From contig NZ_JAINDF010000006.1 in NCBI RefSeq assembly GCF_023006325.1, forward strand, positions 248,001 to 312,000: a stretch of DNA of 64,000 nt, written 5' to 3'. This document shows, piece after piece, positions 8,134 to 17,389 of the stretch. The DNA is from Kordiimonas marina. Its GTDB lineage: Bacteria > Pseudomonadota > Alphaproteobacteria > Sphingomonadales > Kordiimonadaceae. How positions within the stretch are numbered: position 1 is the stretch's first letter; every line of letters begins with the position of its first letter. Position numbers and translations under genes: made by a program. The notes beneath the pieces are model-generated. The model saw only the letters and a program-made list of their open reading frames with translations. It had not been told where the DNA came from and made no database searches.

Positions 8134-9525
8134 ATGGTGCGAATTTTTCGTCATTATGTGTCACCGCTGAAGCTGACGCTGGCAGCTGTTGATTCATTTC
8201 TTGTTTTCGGTGCCGTCAATCTTGCCGAACACATTCGCTATGGCTTGATCGATATTCAGGGGCCGTCCGGCTATATTGTCTGGATTGCACGCCTGCTTGT
8301 CCCGATTATTTTCATGCCGGTTCTTCTTGGAGTTGGCGGCTACCAGCCGGATGCCATGCGGGACCTGCGTGTTTTTGCCGTGCGGATTGCCGTGGCGATC
8401 GTGATTTCCGGCACCGTCCTGTCGGCCTTGATGTTCCTGTTTCCCAGCCTGCCGCTTTGGCGTTCGATCCTGGTGCTGACCATGACCCTCACCGGCCTTG
8501 GTCTGGTAGCCAGCCACTATCTGTTTATCCTGACAGGTAGCGATCAGCTCCTAAGCCGTAGGGTTATTATTCTTGGGGCCGGGCATAAGGCCAGGGACCT
8601 GCTGGACTATGCCGACACGGCCCGCGAGGCTGGCTTGAATGTGGTCGATGTGGTTGCCCTTCCAGGTGAAGAAACACTTGTGAAAAGTGCCGTAATCCTA
8701 GAAAATTTAAACAATTTTGATGCGTTCGCTTTTCAGCAGGGCGCGGAAATGGTTCTGGTTTCCGCAGATGGCGACCATCCTGATTTGCCGCTCGAAGCCC
8801 TGATCGCGTGTAAGCTGGGCGGGATTGAGGTCAAGGAACGCAGGGCCTTTTATGAACAGGTTCGCGGCTATGTGTCGCTTGAATCGGTTAAGGCCGAATG
8901 GATCATCTTTTCCGAGGGCTTCAAGGGCGGGAACGGTATCGAGCGTGCAGCCAAGCGCTTCCTGGATATCCTTGTCGGAATTATTTCCCTGATCCTGTCG
9001 CTGCCGATCATGCTGGTCACCGCCCTCGCGATTAAGCTGACAAGCCGGGGCCCGGTTTTTTACCGGCAGGAGCGCGTCGGTCTGCATGGCCAGGTTTTCC
9101 GCTTGTTCAAGTTTCGCAGTATGCGCGTAGATGCCGAAAAAGAGGGGCAGCCGCAATGGGCGCAGCATAAAGACCCGCGGGTCACCAAGGTGGGGGCCTT
9201 CATCCGGCGTACCCGGATCGACGAGTTGCCACAGATATTGAATGTCCTTTCAGGGAACATGAGTTTCGTGGGGCCTCGGCCCGAGCGACCCTATTTTGTC
9301 GAGCAGTTGGAAAAGGAAATCCCTTTTTACCGGGAACGTCATTGTTTGAAGCCGGGCATTACCGGTTGGGCGCAAATTCAATATCCCTACGGGGCCTCGG
9401 TAGATGACGCACGCCGCAAGCTGGAATACGACCTATATTATATAAAAAACTACTCCCTGTTCCTGGATTTGCTGATTATCCTGCAAACAGCCAGGGTCAT
9501 TCTTTTCCCGATCGGAGTACGCTAA
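8134..9525 (+). CDS. XrtA-system undecaprenyl-phosphate sugar-phosphate transferase
   Basis: A 463-residue inner-membrane enzyme that starts exopolysaccharide repeat-unit assembly by moving a sugar phosphate from UDP-sugar to undecaprenyl phosphate. Four N-terminal membrane helices (to about residue 130) precede a Rossmann-like linker domain (about 140-250). The C-terminal bacterial sugar transferase domain carries FKFRSMRVDAE, RTRIDELPQ, NVLSGNMSFVGPRPE and KPGITGWAQ. The layout matches the PEP-CTERM-associated family (TIGR03013). It is the first gene of the operon, and prsT follows after four bases. The ATG at 8134 has only a distant ribosome site. Confidence 0.93.
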   Translation: MVRIFRHYVSPLKLTLAAVDSFLVFGAVNLAEHIRYGLIDIQGPSGYIVWIARLLVPIIFMPVLLGVGGYQPDAMRDLRVFAVRIAVAIVISGTVLSALMFLFPSLPLWRSILVLTMTLTGLGLVASHYLFILTGSDQLLSRRVIILGAGHKARDLLDYADTAREAGLNVVDVVALPGEETLVKSAVILENLNNFDAFAFQQGAEMVLVSADGDHPDLPLEALIACKLGGIEVKERRAFYEQVRGYVSLESVKAEWIIFSEGFKGGNGIERAAKRFLDILVGIISLILSLPIMLVTALAIKLTSRGPVFYRQERVGLHGQVFRLFKFRSMRVDAEKEGQPQWAQHKDPRVTKVGAFIRRTRIDELPQILNVLSGNMSFVGPRPERPYFVEQLEKEIPFYRERHCLKPGITGWAQIQYPYGASVDDARRKLEYDLYYIKNYSLFLDLLIILQTARVILFPIGVR

Positions 9526-9529
9526 CGCC

Positions 9530-12367
9530 ATGACGGCACAGTCAAAAAAATCAGGTTCCCGGCTGCGGCATACCGGGCGCGCGGCCCTTGTGGCGATGCT
9601 CTTGGCCTCAGCGGCCGGTATCGGCGGGCAAGGGGCCGTCTATGCGCAGGCAGGTGACAAGGCCAAGGTCGAAGCGCTGATGAAAAGCCGCCAGTTTGAT
9701 GAGGTGATCAAACTGCTGACCAAGATGCAGGCGAGCGGGAAGGCGGATACCGACAGTTATATGCTGCTTGCGCGGGCTTACCTTGAAACCGGCGCGGGGA
9801 TCGCGGCCGAGGCCTCCATCGAGCGCGCCCGCCGCCTTGGTGCCGACTATGCCCAGACCGTGGTGCCGTTTGCCAAAGCCCTTCTCCTGCAAGGCAAATA
9901 TGCCGATGCCCTGGCCGCCCTCAGGGGGGTCAGTATTCCACAATCCTTCCAGCGCGAGGCCATGATCGTCACGGGGGACGCCAATTTCGCCCAGCATAAG
10001 TTTGATGCGGCGCGCGAAAGTTATGAGAAGGTCGTTAAAGGCTATGGCCCCGATTTTCAGGCTTTTCTGGGCCTTGCGCGTCTGGAACTTCGTGCCGGGA
10101 ATCTCGAGGCTGCCAAAGCGGAGGCTGAAAAGGCCTATAAGCAGAACCCTGATAACACCATGGTGCAATATACCCGTGGCCTGATCGCGCGCTACCAGGG
10201 GGATATCAAGGACGCGGAGAAATATTTCCAGGATGCGCTGAGGCTCTACCCGGACAATATTCTGGTCAACCTGGAACTGGCAGCGATCCGGATCAACGAA
10301 GGCAAGCTCAAGGATGCGGAAAAGTATCTTGATGCTGTCTATGCCGTGTCGGCGAACCACCCCATGGCGCTGTATCTTTCCGGCACGATCCTGGCGAGCG
10401 AAGGGAAATACGAGCAGGCTGACGCCTTGCTCGTGCGTGCCCGTAATGTGACGGAACGCTATCTGCCGGCCATGTATGTCCGCGGCCTGGTCGCTTATCA
10501 GTTGGGCAAATATGCGATTGCCGAACGCTTTTTGAAGACGGTCATCGAAGCGCGGCCCGCGGATCGCCCGGCAAGGCTTGCGCTCGCGGCCACATATATG
10601 CGTGAGACACGGGCGCAGGAAGCCTATGATCTCCTGAAGCCGATGCTCAAGGCAACCAAGGAAAAAGACGCTGGGGTGATTGCTGTGGCGGCGGCTGCGG
10701 CCATCGCATCCGGGCATAAGGATGAAGGCGCCGCGCTTTACGCGAAGCTTTCGAGCGATGAAGCGAAAAGTCAGGACCAAGTCCTGAAAGGTCTTGCGGC
10801 CAAACTGGCGCTTGCCGACTTTGCGGAAGGCGATACCTCGGGCGCCATTGCGGCCCTGTCAGCTGTGACGGCAGGCAAGGACAAGGACCTGCGTGATCTT
10901 GGTATTCTGGGCGGGATGCAGCTCAGAACCGGGGACTATGAAGGTGCTGGTGTCACCATTGGCACCATTCTCAAGGAGGCCCCGGACCGGGCCCTCGGCT
11001 ACAATATGCGCGGAACGCTGCAGTATAAGCGTCACCAGTATCTGGAGGCGGTTCGCTCCTTCTCGGAAGCGCTTGACCGCAACAGCGACTATTATACAGC
11101 GCTCCGGAACAGGGGGCTCGCGCTTCTCCAGCTCAAAAAATATGACGCGGCCGAAAAGGACCTCCGCCGCCTGTTGACGCTGAAGCCGGACGATGTCCGG
11201 TCGAAGGCGACGTTGGGCCGCGTGCTTTTGCGGGCGGGAAAATATGATGAGGCGAGCGGGTTCTTCCGTGCCGCGGTGGAGGCTCTGCCCAAGGTCGTTG
11301 ACGTAAGGGCCGATTATGCAGACGCGCTTGCCGGTGCCGGACATACGACCCAGGCGATTAACCAAGCGCGGGAAACCGTGGTTCAGGGGGAAAACAGGCC
11401 GGACCTGTTGAAGCGCATGGGCGTTTTGTTCCTGAAGCTCAAGCAGCCCAGGCTCGCCGTGCAGCCGCTTTCCCGCTATGTCGCCTTTAATCCGGACGAT
11501 GGGGAAGCCCATCTTCTGCAAGGACGGGCGCTGCTCGCAACGGGGCTTTATACCGGCGCCCGTACGTCGTTCCTGCGGGCGATGAAGGCTGACAAGGATC
11601 AACTGCCGCAGGCCGAGGGCAACTGGTATCTGTTTGCCGCCGCGGCGCGTGGGCATCATTTTGACGATGCGCGCACCCTGTTGCCGACGCTGGATCAAGC
11701 GGCACGCCCCGCCGATATCCGTGCTGGTGTTGTTGGCCAGTATCTGATGGAAGCAGGCAACGTGCAGGCTGCGGTCGAAGCTTATCGCACCGCCATGAAG
11801 ACCGACGCATCCGAAGACACGGTGACGGGGCTTGCCAAAGCCCAAGCTTCGGCGGGGGATAGGGCAGGGGCGATCGCAACCCTCAGGTCCTACCTGAAGG
11901 ACCACGACAGCGCACGCCAGGCGCATATGGAACTGGGCCTGCAGCTTGAAGCCGTCGGCAAACCCGATGAGGCCGCGAAAGAATATGAAGCCATTCTACA
12001 GGCCGGGGTGGCCGATGCGCAGGTTATGGCACGGCTTGCCAAGGCCTATCTGCGGCTTGGTAACAATACCAGCATTCCGCTCGCGGAACGGGCCTATCTG
12101 ATCCTTCCGGAAGATCCGTCGATCCTGGATACATACGGCTGGGTTCTGTTGCAGGCGCAACACAATACCCAGAAGGCCGTGAAAATATTGGGGCAGGCGA
12201 TCCGTAGGGCACCCTCGAACGCCACGTACCGCTATCACCTCGGTATGGCTTACCTGGCGCAAGGGCGGAGCAAGGACGCGGCCGAGATGTTTGACCAGGC
12301 GCTGCGGCTCAACCCGACGTTCCCGGAAGCAGCTGACGCAAAACGCCAGCTCGGCCAGTTGCGATAG
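9530..12367 (+). CDS. prsT: XrtA/PEP-CTERM system TPR protein PrsT
   Basis: A 945-residue exported protein built almost wholly of tetratricopeptide repeats, with many copies of the A..Y..AL..P pattern from about residue 45 to the end. It matches the PrsT family that marks exosortase A loci, where it probably scaffolds polymer assembly or export in the periplasm. The basic N-terminus and hydrophobic core end at VYAQA, a signal peptidase I-like site. No lipobox cysteine is present, although many family members are lipoproteins. It lies four bases after the sugar transferase and 22 bases before a glycosyltransferase. Confidence 0.92.
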   Translation: MTAQSKKSGSRLRHTGRAALVAMLLASAAGIGGQGAVYAQAGDKAKVEALMKSRQFDEVIKLLTKMQASGKADTDSYMLLARAYLETGAGIAAEASIERARRLGADYAQTVVPFAKALLLQGKYADALAALRGVSIPQSFQREAMIVTGDANFAQHKFDAARESYEKVVKGYGPDFQAFLGLARLELRAGNLEAAKAEAEKAYKQNPDNTMVQYTRGLIARYQGDIKDAEKYFQDALRLYPDNILVNLELAAIRINEGKLKDAEKYLDAVYAVSANHPMALYLSGTILASEGKYEQADALLVRARNVTERYLPAMYVRGLVAYQLGKYAIAERFLKTVIEARPADRPARLALAATYMRETRAQEAYDLLKPMLKATKEKDAGVIAVAAAAAIASGHKDEGAALYAKLSSDEAKSQDQVLKGLAAKLALADFAEGDTSGAIAALSAVTAGKDKDLRDLGILGGMQLRTGDYEGAGVTIGTILKEAPDRALGYNMRGTLQYKRHQYLEAVRSFSEALDRNSDYYTALRNRGLALLQLKKYDAAEKDLRRLLTLKPDDVRSKATLGRVLLRAGKYDEASGFFRAAVEALPKVVDVRADYADALAGAGHTTQAINQARETVVQGENRPDLLKRMGVLFLKLKQPRLAVQPLSRYVAFNPDDGEAHLLQGRALLATGLYTGARTSFLRAMKADKDQLPQAEGNWYLFAAAARGHHFDDARTLLPTLDQAARPADIRAGVVGQYLMEAGNVQAAVEAYRTAMKTDASEDTVTGLAKAQASAGDRAGAIATLRSYLKDHDSARQAHMELGLQLEAVGKPDEAAKEYEAILQAGVADAQVMARLAKAYLRLGNNTSIPLAERAYLILPEDPSILDTYGWVLLQAQHNTQKAVKILGQAIRRAPSNATYRYHLGMAYLAQGRSKDAAEMFDQALRLNPTFPEAADAKRQLGQLR

Positions 12368-12389
12368 TGCGGGACGGAAGCCTCAGGTC

Positions 12390-13607
12390 ATGAAGATACT
12401 GGTTTTCTCCACTCTGTTCCCGAACCCGGAGGAACCGACACTCGGCATTTTCGTCGAAACCCGGCTGCGGCATTTGATCAAGGATACCGGCATCGAAGCG
12501 GTGGTCATCGCGCCCGTGCCCTGGTTTCCATTTCGTCACCGCCTGTTCGGGCGCTATGGCCGCTTCGCCAGGGTGCCCAGGATGGAAACGCAGAACGGCC
12601 TGACCATCCATCATCCCCGCTTTCTGGTTATCCCCAAGGTTGGAATGCGCCTGACGCCCGGGTTTCTCTTCAAGGCCGCGAAGCGGTGCCTTGCGGGCTT
12701 GATGGCCAAGGGGGAAAGGTTCGACCTGATCGACGCCCATTATCTCTATCCGGATGGTGTCGCGGCGGCGCGGCTTTCGGAGGCTGTCGGTATCCCGTTC
12801 GTGATGACGGCACGCGGCAGTGACGTAACCCAGATCGGCCGGATGCCGGCCCCGCGTCAGGAGATCCTGGCATCGACCAAGCGGGCAGGTCATGTGGTGA
12901 CGGTGTCACGTTCCCTTAAGGAAGAGCTCACGTCCATGGGGGTCGCCCCTGAAAAGATTACCGTGCTCAGGAACGGGGTTGATACGGCAAAGTTTCATGA
13001 GACGGGACGAGATGAGGCCCGCAAGACCTGGGGCTTTGACGGGAGGGTCCTGCTGTTCGTAGGCTGGCTGATCGACCGCAAGCGGGTCGATGTTCTTCTC
13101 GATGTCGCGGCCCGAATTCCGGATATATCAGTGGTTATCGCAGGCGATGGCCCCTTGAAGGCCATGCTGGTGAAGAGGGCTGCGGCCTTGGGGCTTGAGG
13201 GGCGAATTCACTTCCTCGGGCAGGTGATGCCCGCTGACATGCCCCGGGTGATGAGCGGGGCGGATGTGTTGATGCTGCCGTCCGAACGCGAAGGCTGGGC
13301 CAATGTGCTTCTGGAAGCCATGGCGTGTGGTACGCCTGTGGTCAGCCGTGCCGTGGGCGGTGCGCCTGATTTGGTCACTGTCCCGAAAGCCGGGCGGCTG
13401 GTTGCGAAGGCCCCCCATGAAGATGGGGAAGTGGACGCCTTCGAAGCGGCCTTACGTGACCTGCTGGATAAATATCCGGCCCGCGATAAAGTCCGTGCCT
13501 ATGCCGAAGGCTTCGGATGGGCCGAGACATCGGCGGGGCAGGTCTGTATTTTCGAAGAAGTCATCGCTGCTTACAAGGCGGCGGGGCAGGCTGAAGGCAA
13601 GGGGTAA
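12390..13607 (+). CDS. Glycosyltransferase family 4 protein
   Basis: A 405-residue GT-B fold enzyme likely to add a sugar during repeat-unit synthesis on the cytosolic face. The N-terminal domain begins MKILVFSTLFPNPEEPTLG. The C-terminal nucleotide-sugar domain has VLLFVGWLIDRKRVD, VIAGDGPLK and the EREGWANVLLEAMACGTPVV motif with its conserved glutamates. I chose the ATG at 12390 because MKILVFS is the usual family start; the frame runs on upstream into prsT. Donor and acceptor sugars cannot be inferred. Confidence 0.93.
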   Translation: MKILVFSTLFPNPEEPTLGIFVETRLRHLIKDTGIEAVVIAPVPWFPFRHRLFGRYGRFARVPRMETQNGLTIHHPRFLVIPKVGMRLTPGFLFKAAKRCLAGLMAKGERFDLIDAHYLYPDGVAAARLSEAVGIPFVMTARGSDVTQIGRMPAPRQEILASTKRAGHVVTVSRSLKEELTSMGVAPEKITVLRNGVDTAKFHETGRDEARKTWGFDGRVLLFVGWLIDRKRVDVLLDVAARIPDISVVIAGDGPLKAMLVKRAAALGLEGRIHFLGQVMPADMPRVMSGADVLMLPSEREGWANVLLEAMACGTPVVSRAVGGAPDLVTVPKAGRLVAKAPHEDGEVDAFEAALRDLLDKYPARDKVRAYAEGFGWAETSAGQVCIFEEVIAAYKAAGQAEGKG

Positions 13608-13612
13608 AGGGC

Positions 13613-13780
13613 ATGGATACCATCTATTTCGTCATCTTCTGCCTGGCTGTGGCGTTCGTCATTTTCTGGAGCCTCAGAAACGACGATCTTGCCGATTTCG
13701 ATGATACGGCGATAAAGGATAAGAAATTCACACTCTCCAAAGGAGGGAAAGCGAAGGATTCGAACAACAAAGGCGATTGA
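13613..13780 (+). CDS. Small single-pass membrane protein (55 aa)
   Basis: An ATG five bases after the glycosyltransferase stop codon, preceded by a GGGGTAAAGGGC ribosome site, opens a 55-codon frame ending in TGA. Residues 3-21 form one membrane helix (IYFVIFCLAVAFVIFWSL). A charged cytosolic-looking tail follows, with DDLADFDD and a Lys/Gly/Asn end. It belongs to the operon by spacing. I do not recognise a family. A role as a small partner of the polymer export machine is guesswork. It could also be a chance frame, but the start signal and membrane helix argue against that. Confidence 0.65.
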   Translation: MDTIYFVIFCLAVAFVIFWSLRNDDLADFDDTAIKDKKFTLSKGGKAKDSNNKGD

Positions 13781-13827
13781 TTTTCAGTCCCAGTACTTTA
13801 TTTGTTCGATGTTGATTTATCGGGCTT

Positions 13828-13849
13828 TTTCTTGCCATAGTGCAAGAAA
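13828..13849. promoter_or_regulatory. Inverted repeat upstream of the export lipoprotein gene
   Basis: TTTCTTGC (13828-13835) and GCAAGAAA (13842-13849) form a perfect eight-base inverted repeat with a six-base spacer, in the only sizeable gap inside the operon. No T run follows, so an operator is more likely than a terminator. It may mark an internal promoter. Confidence 0.4.
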
Positions 13850-13901
13850 TGCGGGCCTTGTTGGCAGACAGGCCTGGCTAAGTTTTAGGTGGGAGATTGA
13901 C

Positions 13902-14543
13902 GTGACGTCAGTTGGCAAGTCCTTGAGGACAATGCTGCTTTTGGTTTTTGCAGCAGTTATGGTGTCCGGCTGTGCCTGGATGAAAAGCTATCCGCAGTTG
14001 CCGTCGGCGCCTTTCGTGCCGCCGGATGAAGGGCCTGGACCCAATTATCTGATCGGTCCCGGCGACGGGCTTAGCATCTTCGTATGGCGCAACCCGGAAC
14101 TGTCGGTTCAGGTGACGGTCCGGCCGGATGGTCGGTTGTCGATGCCGCTTATTGACGACTTGTCGGCGACCGGCAAGACGCCGAGCCAGCTTGCGCGCGA
14201 TATCGAAGAAAAGCTGAATGTTTACATTCAAAGCCCGATCGTGACCGTCGTTGTGCAGAATTTTATCGGCCCGTTCTCACAGCAGGTGCGGGTCGTCGGG
14301 GAAGCCACCAACCCGCAGGCCATCCCGTACCGGGCCAATATGACCCTTCTGGATGTGATGATCCAGGTTGGCGGACTGACGCAGTTTGCCGCAGGCGACC
14401 GGGCGACGCTGATCCGGTTTGAAGATGGCAAGCAGAAGGAGTATCGGGTTCATATTGAATCGCTTCTGAAGGATGGCGATATCAAAGCCAACGTGAAGAT
14501 ACTGCCGGGCGATGTGCTGATTATACCAGAGAGCATTCTGTAG
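13902..14543 (+). CDS. XrtA-system polysaccharide export lipoprotein (Wza-like)
   Basis: A 213-residue outer-membrane lipoprotein of the polysaccharide export family. A signal peptide with lipobox VSGC places the acylated cysteine at residue 24. The Poly_export domain follows (YLIGPGDGLSIFVWRNPELS, VRPDGRLSMPLI). A SLBB-like part comes next (RVVGEATNPQAIPYRANMTLLDVM). It forms the outer-membrane exit for the polymer with the chain-length protein downstream. The GTG at 13902 follows a GGGAG site and gives a clean signal peptide; the frame is open further upstream. Confidence 0.92.
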   Translation: MTSVGKSLRTMLLLVFAAVMVSGCAWMKSYPQLPSAPFVPPDEGPGPNYLIGPGDGLSIFVWRNPELSVQVTVRPDGRLSMPLIDDLSATGKTPSQLARDIEEKLNVYIQSPIVTVVVQNFIGPFSQQVRVVGEATNPQAIPYRANMTLLDVMIQVGGLTQFAAGDRATLIRFEDGKQKEYRVHIESLLKDGDIKANVKILPGDVLIIPESIL

Positions 14544-14589
14544 TATGATTAGACGCGTACGTTATGAGTAAGCGTTTTGGAGACGAGTA

Positions 14590-16221
14590 ATGGCTGACGG
14601 CCAGCTTGGATTGCATGAAGTTTTTCAGCAGATCAAAGCTTTCGCCTACGGGATTTGGCGGAAGAAATGGTATATGCTGATTACAAGCTGGGTCATTTGC
14701 CTGGCGGGCTGGTCGCTCGTCGCGATGATGCCTTACCGCTATGAGGCGTCAGCCCAGGTTTTTGTCGATACCGAAACGCTCCTGCCGCAGATTGCCCGCA
14801 ACCTGGGTGTGAATGTCGACCTGATGCGTCAGGTCGATATCATGCAGCGTACGCTGACGATGCGCCCGAACCTTGAGAAGGTCATCCGGCTGTCGGGTGA
14901 TCTGGAGCATCTGGCCGCATCGCCCAAGGATATGGATGCGATGGTGGCCGAGCTCCAGCGTAATATCCGCGTCATTCAGTTGAGCGGCGGCATGTTCCGT
15001 ATCCAGTTCGCGATCAATGACAGCCGCTTGAGCGACCGGGCCCGGGCCACCGTGGCGAGGTCGGTTGTCAGCAATCTCGTGTCTTTCTTCCTGGAGCGCA
15101 ACACCACGGAAAATACCGCGAATTCGGAAAATGCCTCTGAATTCCTCGATCAACAGATCAAGGACTATAAAGGCCGCCTGGAAGCCGCGGAACGCGCACA
15201 AGCCAAGTTCGAGCAGGAGAATATCGAGTATTTGGGCGGCGAGGGGTCGTTCCTGTCCCGGCTCGACAGTGCCCGCGCCGACCTTCGCAAGACCAACCAG
15301 AAGATTGCCGAAATGGATGTGGCGCTCAAATCGCTGCAGGATCAGATCAAGAACGTCCCGCCGACCATCCGTGAGGCTCGGTCCGCCCGCTCAGGTGGCT
15401 CGGCTGGTGACCGCGACCCGCTTGAGGAACGCATTTCGGACCTGGAGAAGAAGCTCGATAAGCTCAAGACGCTCGGCTACAAGGACAAGCACCCTGATGT
15501 GGTCAACGTCAGCCGCCAGATCGAGAATCTCAAGGCCGAACTGAAGAAGAAGCAGGATAAGGTCGAAGAGGAACTGCAGTCGTCTGCCGAAACCGGCAAA
15601 AAGTCGAGCCTGACGACCGAGACACCAAACCGTCTCTATGAGCAGATGATGCTGCAGATCATCCAGACGACGACTGACCTCAAATCGATGCAGCAACGGG
15701 CGACCGAACAGAAGAAACTCATTACCGAGATGGAGGAAAAGGCCAAGCGCGTGCCTGAAATCCAGGCTGCTGAAAGCCAGCTGAAACGCGACTATAAAAC
15801 CATCAAGCAGCAATATAACGAGCTTGTTCAACAGCAGCAGAACCTGGAGATCAGGAAGTCTGTGGAAGGGGCTGGCCAGTCTGTAGCGCTGCGAGTGGTC
15901 GAGCCGCCATCGGTCCCGAAAAAGCCGTCCGGCCCGAACCGCCTGCTGTTCATGACAGCCACCCTGTTCGGGGGGCTGTTGGGCGGCATCGGTGTTGCGC
16001 TCGTGCTGTCGCAGTTGCGGCCAGTTGTTATAACGGTTGACCAGCTGCGCGCTCATTTCGACCTGCCTGTGCTAGGCAACGTTACGCGGACTTTGTCCGA
16101 GGAGGAAAACCGCCAACGCAGTTATGATCTGCTTGGTTTTGCCGGAGCAACAGCCGGCCTGTTTTTAACCTTCATCATCTTTATCGCCCTCGATGTGTTC
16201 GTGGGCCCCAGCGTCAGCTGA
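14590..16221 (+). CDS. XrtA-system chain length determinant protein (Wzz-like)
   Basis: A 543-residue polysaccharide co-polymerase. One membrane helix near residues 25-45 and a C-terminal helix near 515-535 flank a long periplasmic coiled-coil region (about 180-430, rich in Glu/Lys/Gln). A PPSVPKKPSGPNR segment precedes a further hydrophobic stretch near 455-475, as in Wzz proteins. It sets polymer length and bridges the inner membrane to the export lipoprotein. It lacks a cytosolic kinase domain; the kinase is the separate next gene, 22 bases downstream. Confidence 0.92.
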   Translation: MADGQLGLHEVFQQIKAFAYGIWRKKWYMLITSWVICLAGWSLVAMMPYRYEASAQVFVDTETLLPQIARNLGVNVDLMRQVDIMQRTLTMRPNLEKVIRLSGDLEHLAASPKDMDAMVAELQRNIRVIQLSGGMFRIQFAINDSRLSDRARATVARSVVSNLVSFFLERNTTENTANSENASEFLDQQIKDYKGRLEAAERAQAKFEQENIEYLGGEGSFLSRLDSARADLRKTNQKIAEMDVALKSLQDQIKNVPPTIREARSARSGGSAGDRDPLEERISDLEKKLDKLKTLGYKDKHPDVVNVSRQIENLKAELKKKQDKVEEELQSSAETGKKSSLTTETPNRLYEQMMLQIIQTTTDLKSMQQRATEQKKLITEMEEKAKRVPEIQAAESQLKRDYKTIKQQYNELVQQQQNLEIRKSVEGAGQSVALRVVEPPSVPKKPSGPNRLLFMTATLFGGLLGGIGVALVLSQLRPVVITVDQLRAHFDLPVLGNVTRTLSEEENRQRSYDLLGFAGATAGLFLTFIIFIALDVFVGPSVS

Positions 16222-16243
16222 TGACGATGAATAGTGGAATGTC

Positions 16244-17377
16244 ATGGACCTGATTGAACGCGCCGCCATGAAGGCGAAACAGAAGGAAAAGGAAGCCCGC
16301 TCGCTGGTCGAACGGGCTGCCGAAAAGGCTGCGTCCGGCGCCAAGCCTGTGGGTGGGATCGGAACACCGAAACCGGCCGGTGACGCGCCGCGGTCCGACC
16401 CGTCCTCGCTGAACCCTGGGGCAGGCGCGGACAGCGGTGTGGGTGGAAAGACGGCACCCCGCGGCATTGGTGACCCGACAGCCCCGCGTCAGCCCCGTCC
16501 GGCGCCGAAGGAGCAAGACGAAGCTATTGTTGGGTTTGAGGCCAAAACCGGGACGCTCGCGATTGGGGAGCCGGGGGCTATTGCGGCGACCGAGCAACCA
16601 GGCCCCGTTGCGGCCAAGCGGCCCAAGGGTGGGGGCAAGCCACGCCGGGAAGAAGAGATCGACCTCGTTGCCCTTCGGGACGCTGGGTATATCACCCCGG
16701 ATATGCCGCCAAACCTGATGTCGGAGGAATTCCGGATTATTAAGCGGTCGCTGCTTCTGACGGCTTTTGCTAAGGGCGATAAGAAGACCAAGAACAGTAA
16801 TATCGTGCTGGTTACCAGTTCGAACCCGGGTGAGGGCAAGACCTTCTGCACCATCAATCTGGCGCTCTCCATCGCGACGGAGCAGGACGTTACTGTGCTT
16901 CTGGTCGACGCCGACTTCTCCAAGCCGGAAGTTCTGAACCGTCTTGGGGTCGCCGGTGGCCGCGGCCTGATGGATGTTGTGGCCGATTCCGAGCTCGACC
17001 TGGGTGATTGCCTGGTCAGGACCAATATCCCGAACCTTGTCCTGCTGCCAGCAGGTCGTCAGCACAACCTGACCACCGAGCTTCTGGCCAGTGAGCGCAT
17101 GGAACATATCGTCAATGAGCTTTCGACACGCTACCCGGACCGGATCGTCATTTTCGATTCACCTCCCGTGCTGGCAAGTTCGGCTGCTTCGGTGCTGGCG
17201 CTTTATATGGGGCAGACCGTGTTCGTGATTGAGGCGGAGAAAACCACCGAGCCTCAGATCAAGGAAAGCCTGACGATGATCAGCTCGTGCGAGAATATCA
17301 ACTTGATCCTCAACAAGACCCGCTACAGCGGCAGCAACAAGAAATTCGCGTCCTATTATGGCTATGGCGGCCGCTAG
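16244..17377 (+). CDS. XrtA-associated tyrosine autokinase
   Basis: A 377-residue cytosolic BY-kinase. A charged, Pro/Ala/Gly-rich N-terminal linker (1-145) leads to a P-loop ATPase. Walker A is SNPGEGKT (193-200), Walker A' is VLLVDADF (218-225), and a later FDSPPVL segment fits the Walker B position. The C-terminus has a short tyrosine cluster (SYYGYGG), the usual autophosphorylation site. Phosphorylation cycles with the co-polymerase upstream control polymer export. It fits the PEP-CTERM-associated kinase family in both context and layout. Confidence 0.93.
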   Translation: MDLIERAAMKAKQKEKEARSLVERAAEKAASGAKPVGGIGTPKPAGDAPRSDPSSLNPGAGADSGVGGKTAPRGIGDPTAPRQPRPAPKEQDEAIVGFEAKTGTLAIGEPGAIAATEQPGPVAAKRPKGGGKPRREEEIDLVALRDAGYITPDMPPNLMSEEFRIIKRSLLLTAFAKGDKKTKNSNIVLVTSSNPGEGKTFCTINLALSIATEQDVTVLLVDADFSKPEVLNRLGVAGGRGLMDVVADSELDLGDCLVRTNIPNLVLLPAGRQHNLTTELLASERMEHIVNELSTRYPDRIVIFDSPPVLASSAASVLALYMGQTVFVIEAEKTTEPQIKESLTMISSCENINLILNKTRYSGSNKKFASYYGYGGR

Positions 17378-17389
17378 GGATTAAATCGG

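Noticed and set aside
13892-13902. Second sigma-54-like site before the export lipoprotein gene (TTGGCAG...TGGCT near 13861-13880)
   Set aside because: The GG-to-GC distance is two bases too long for RpoN.
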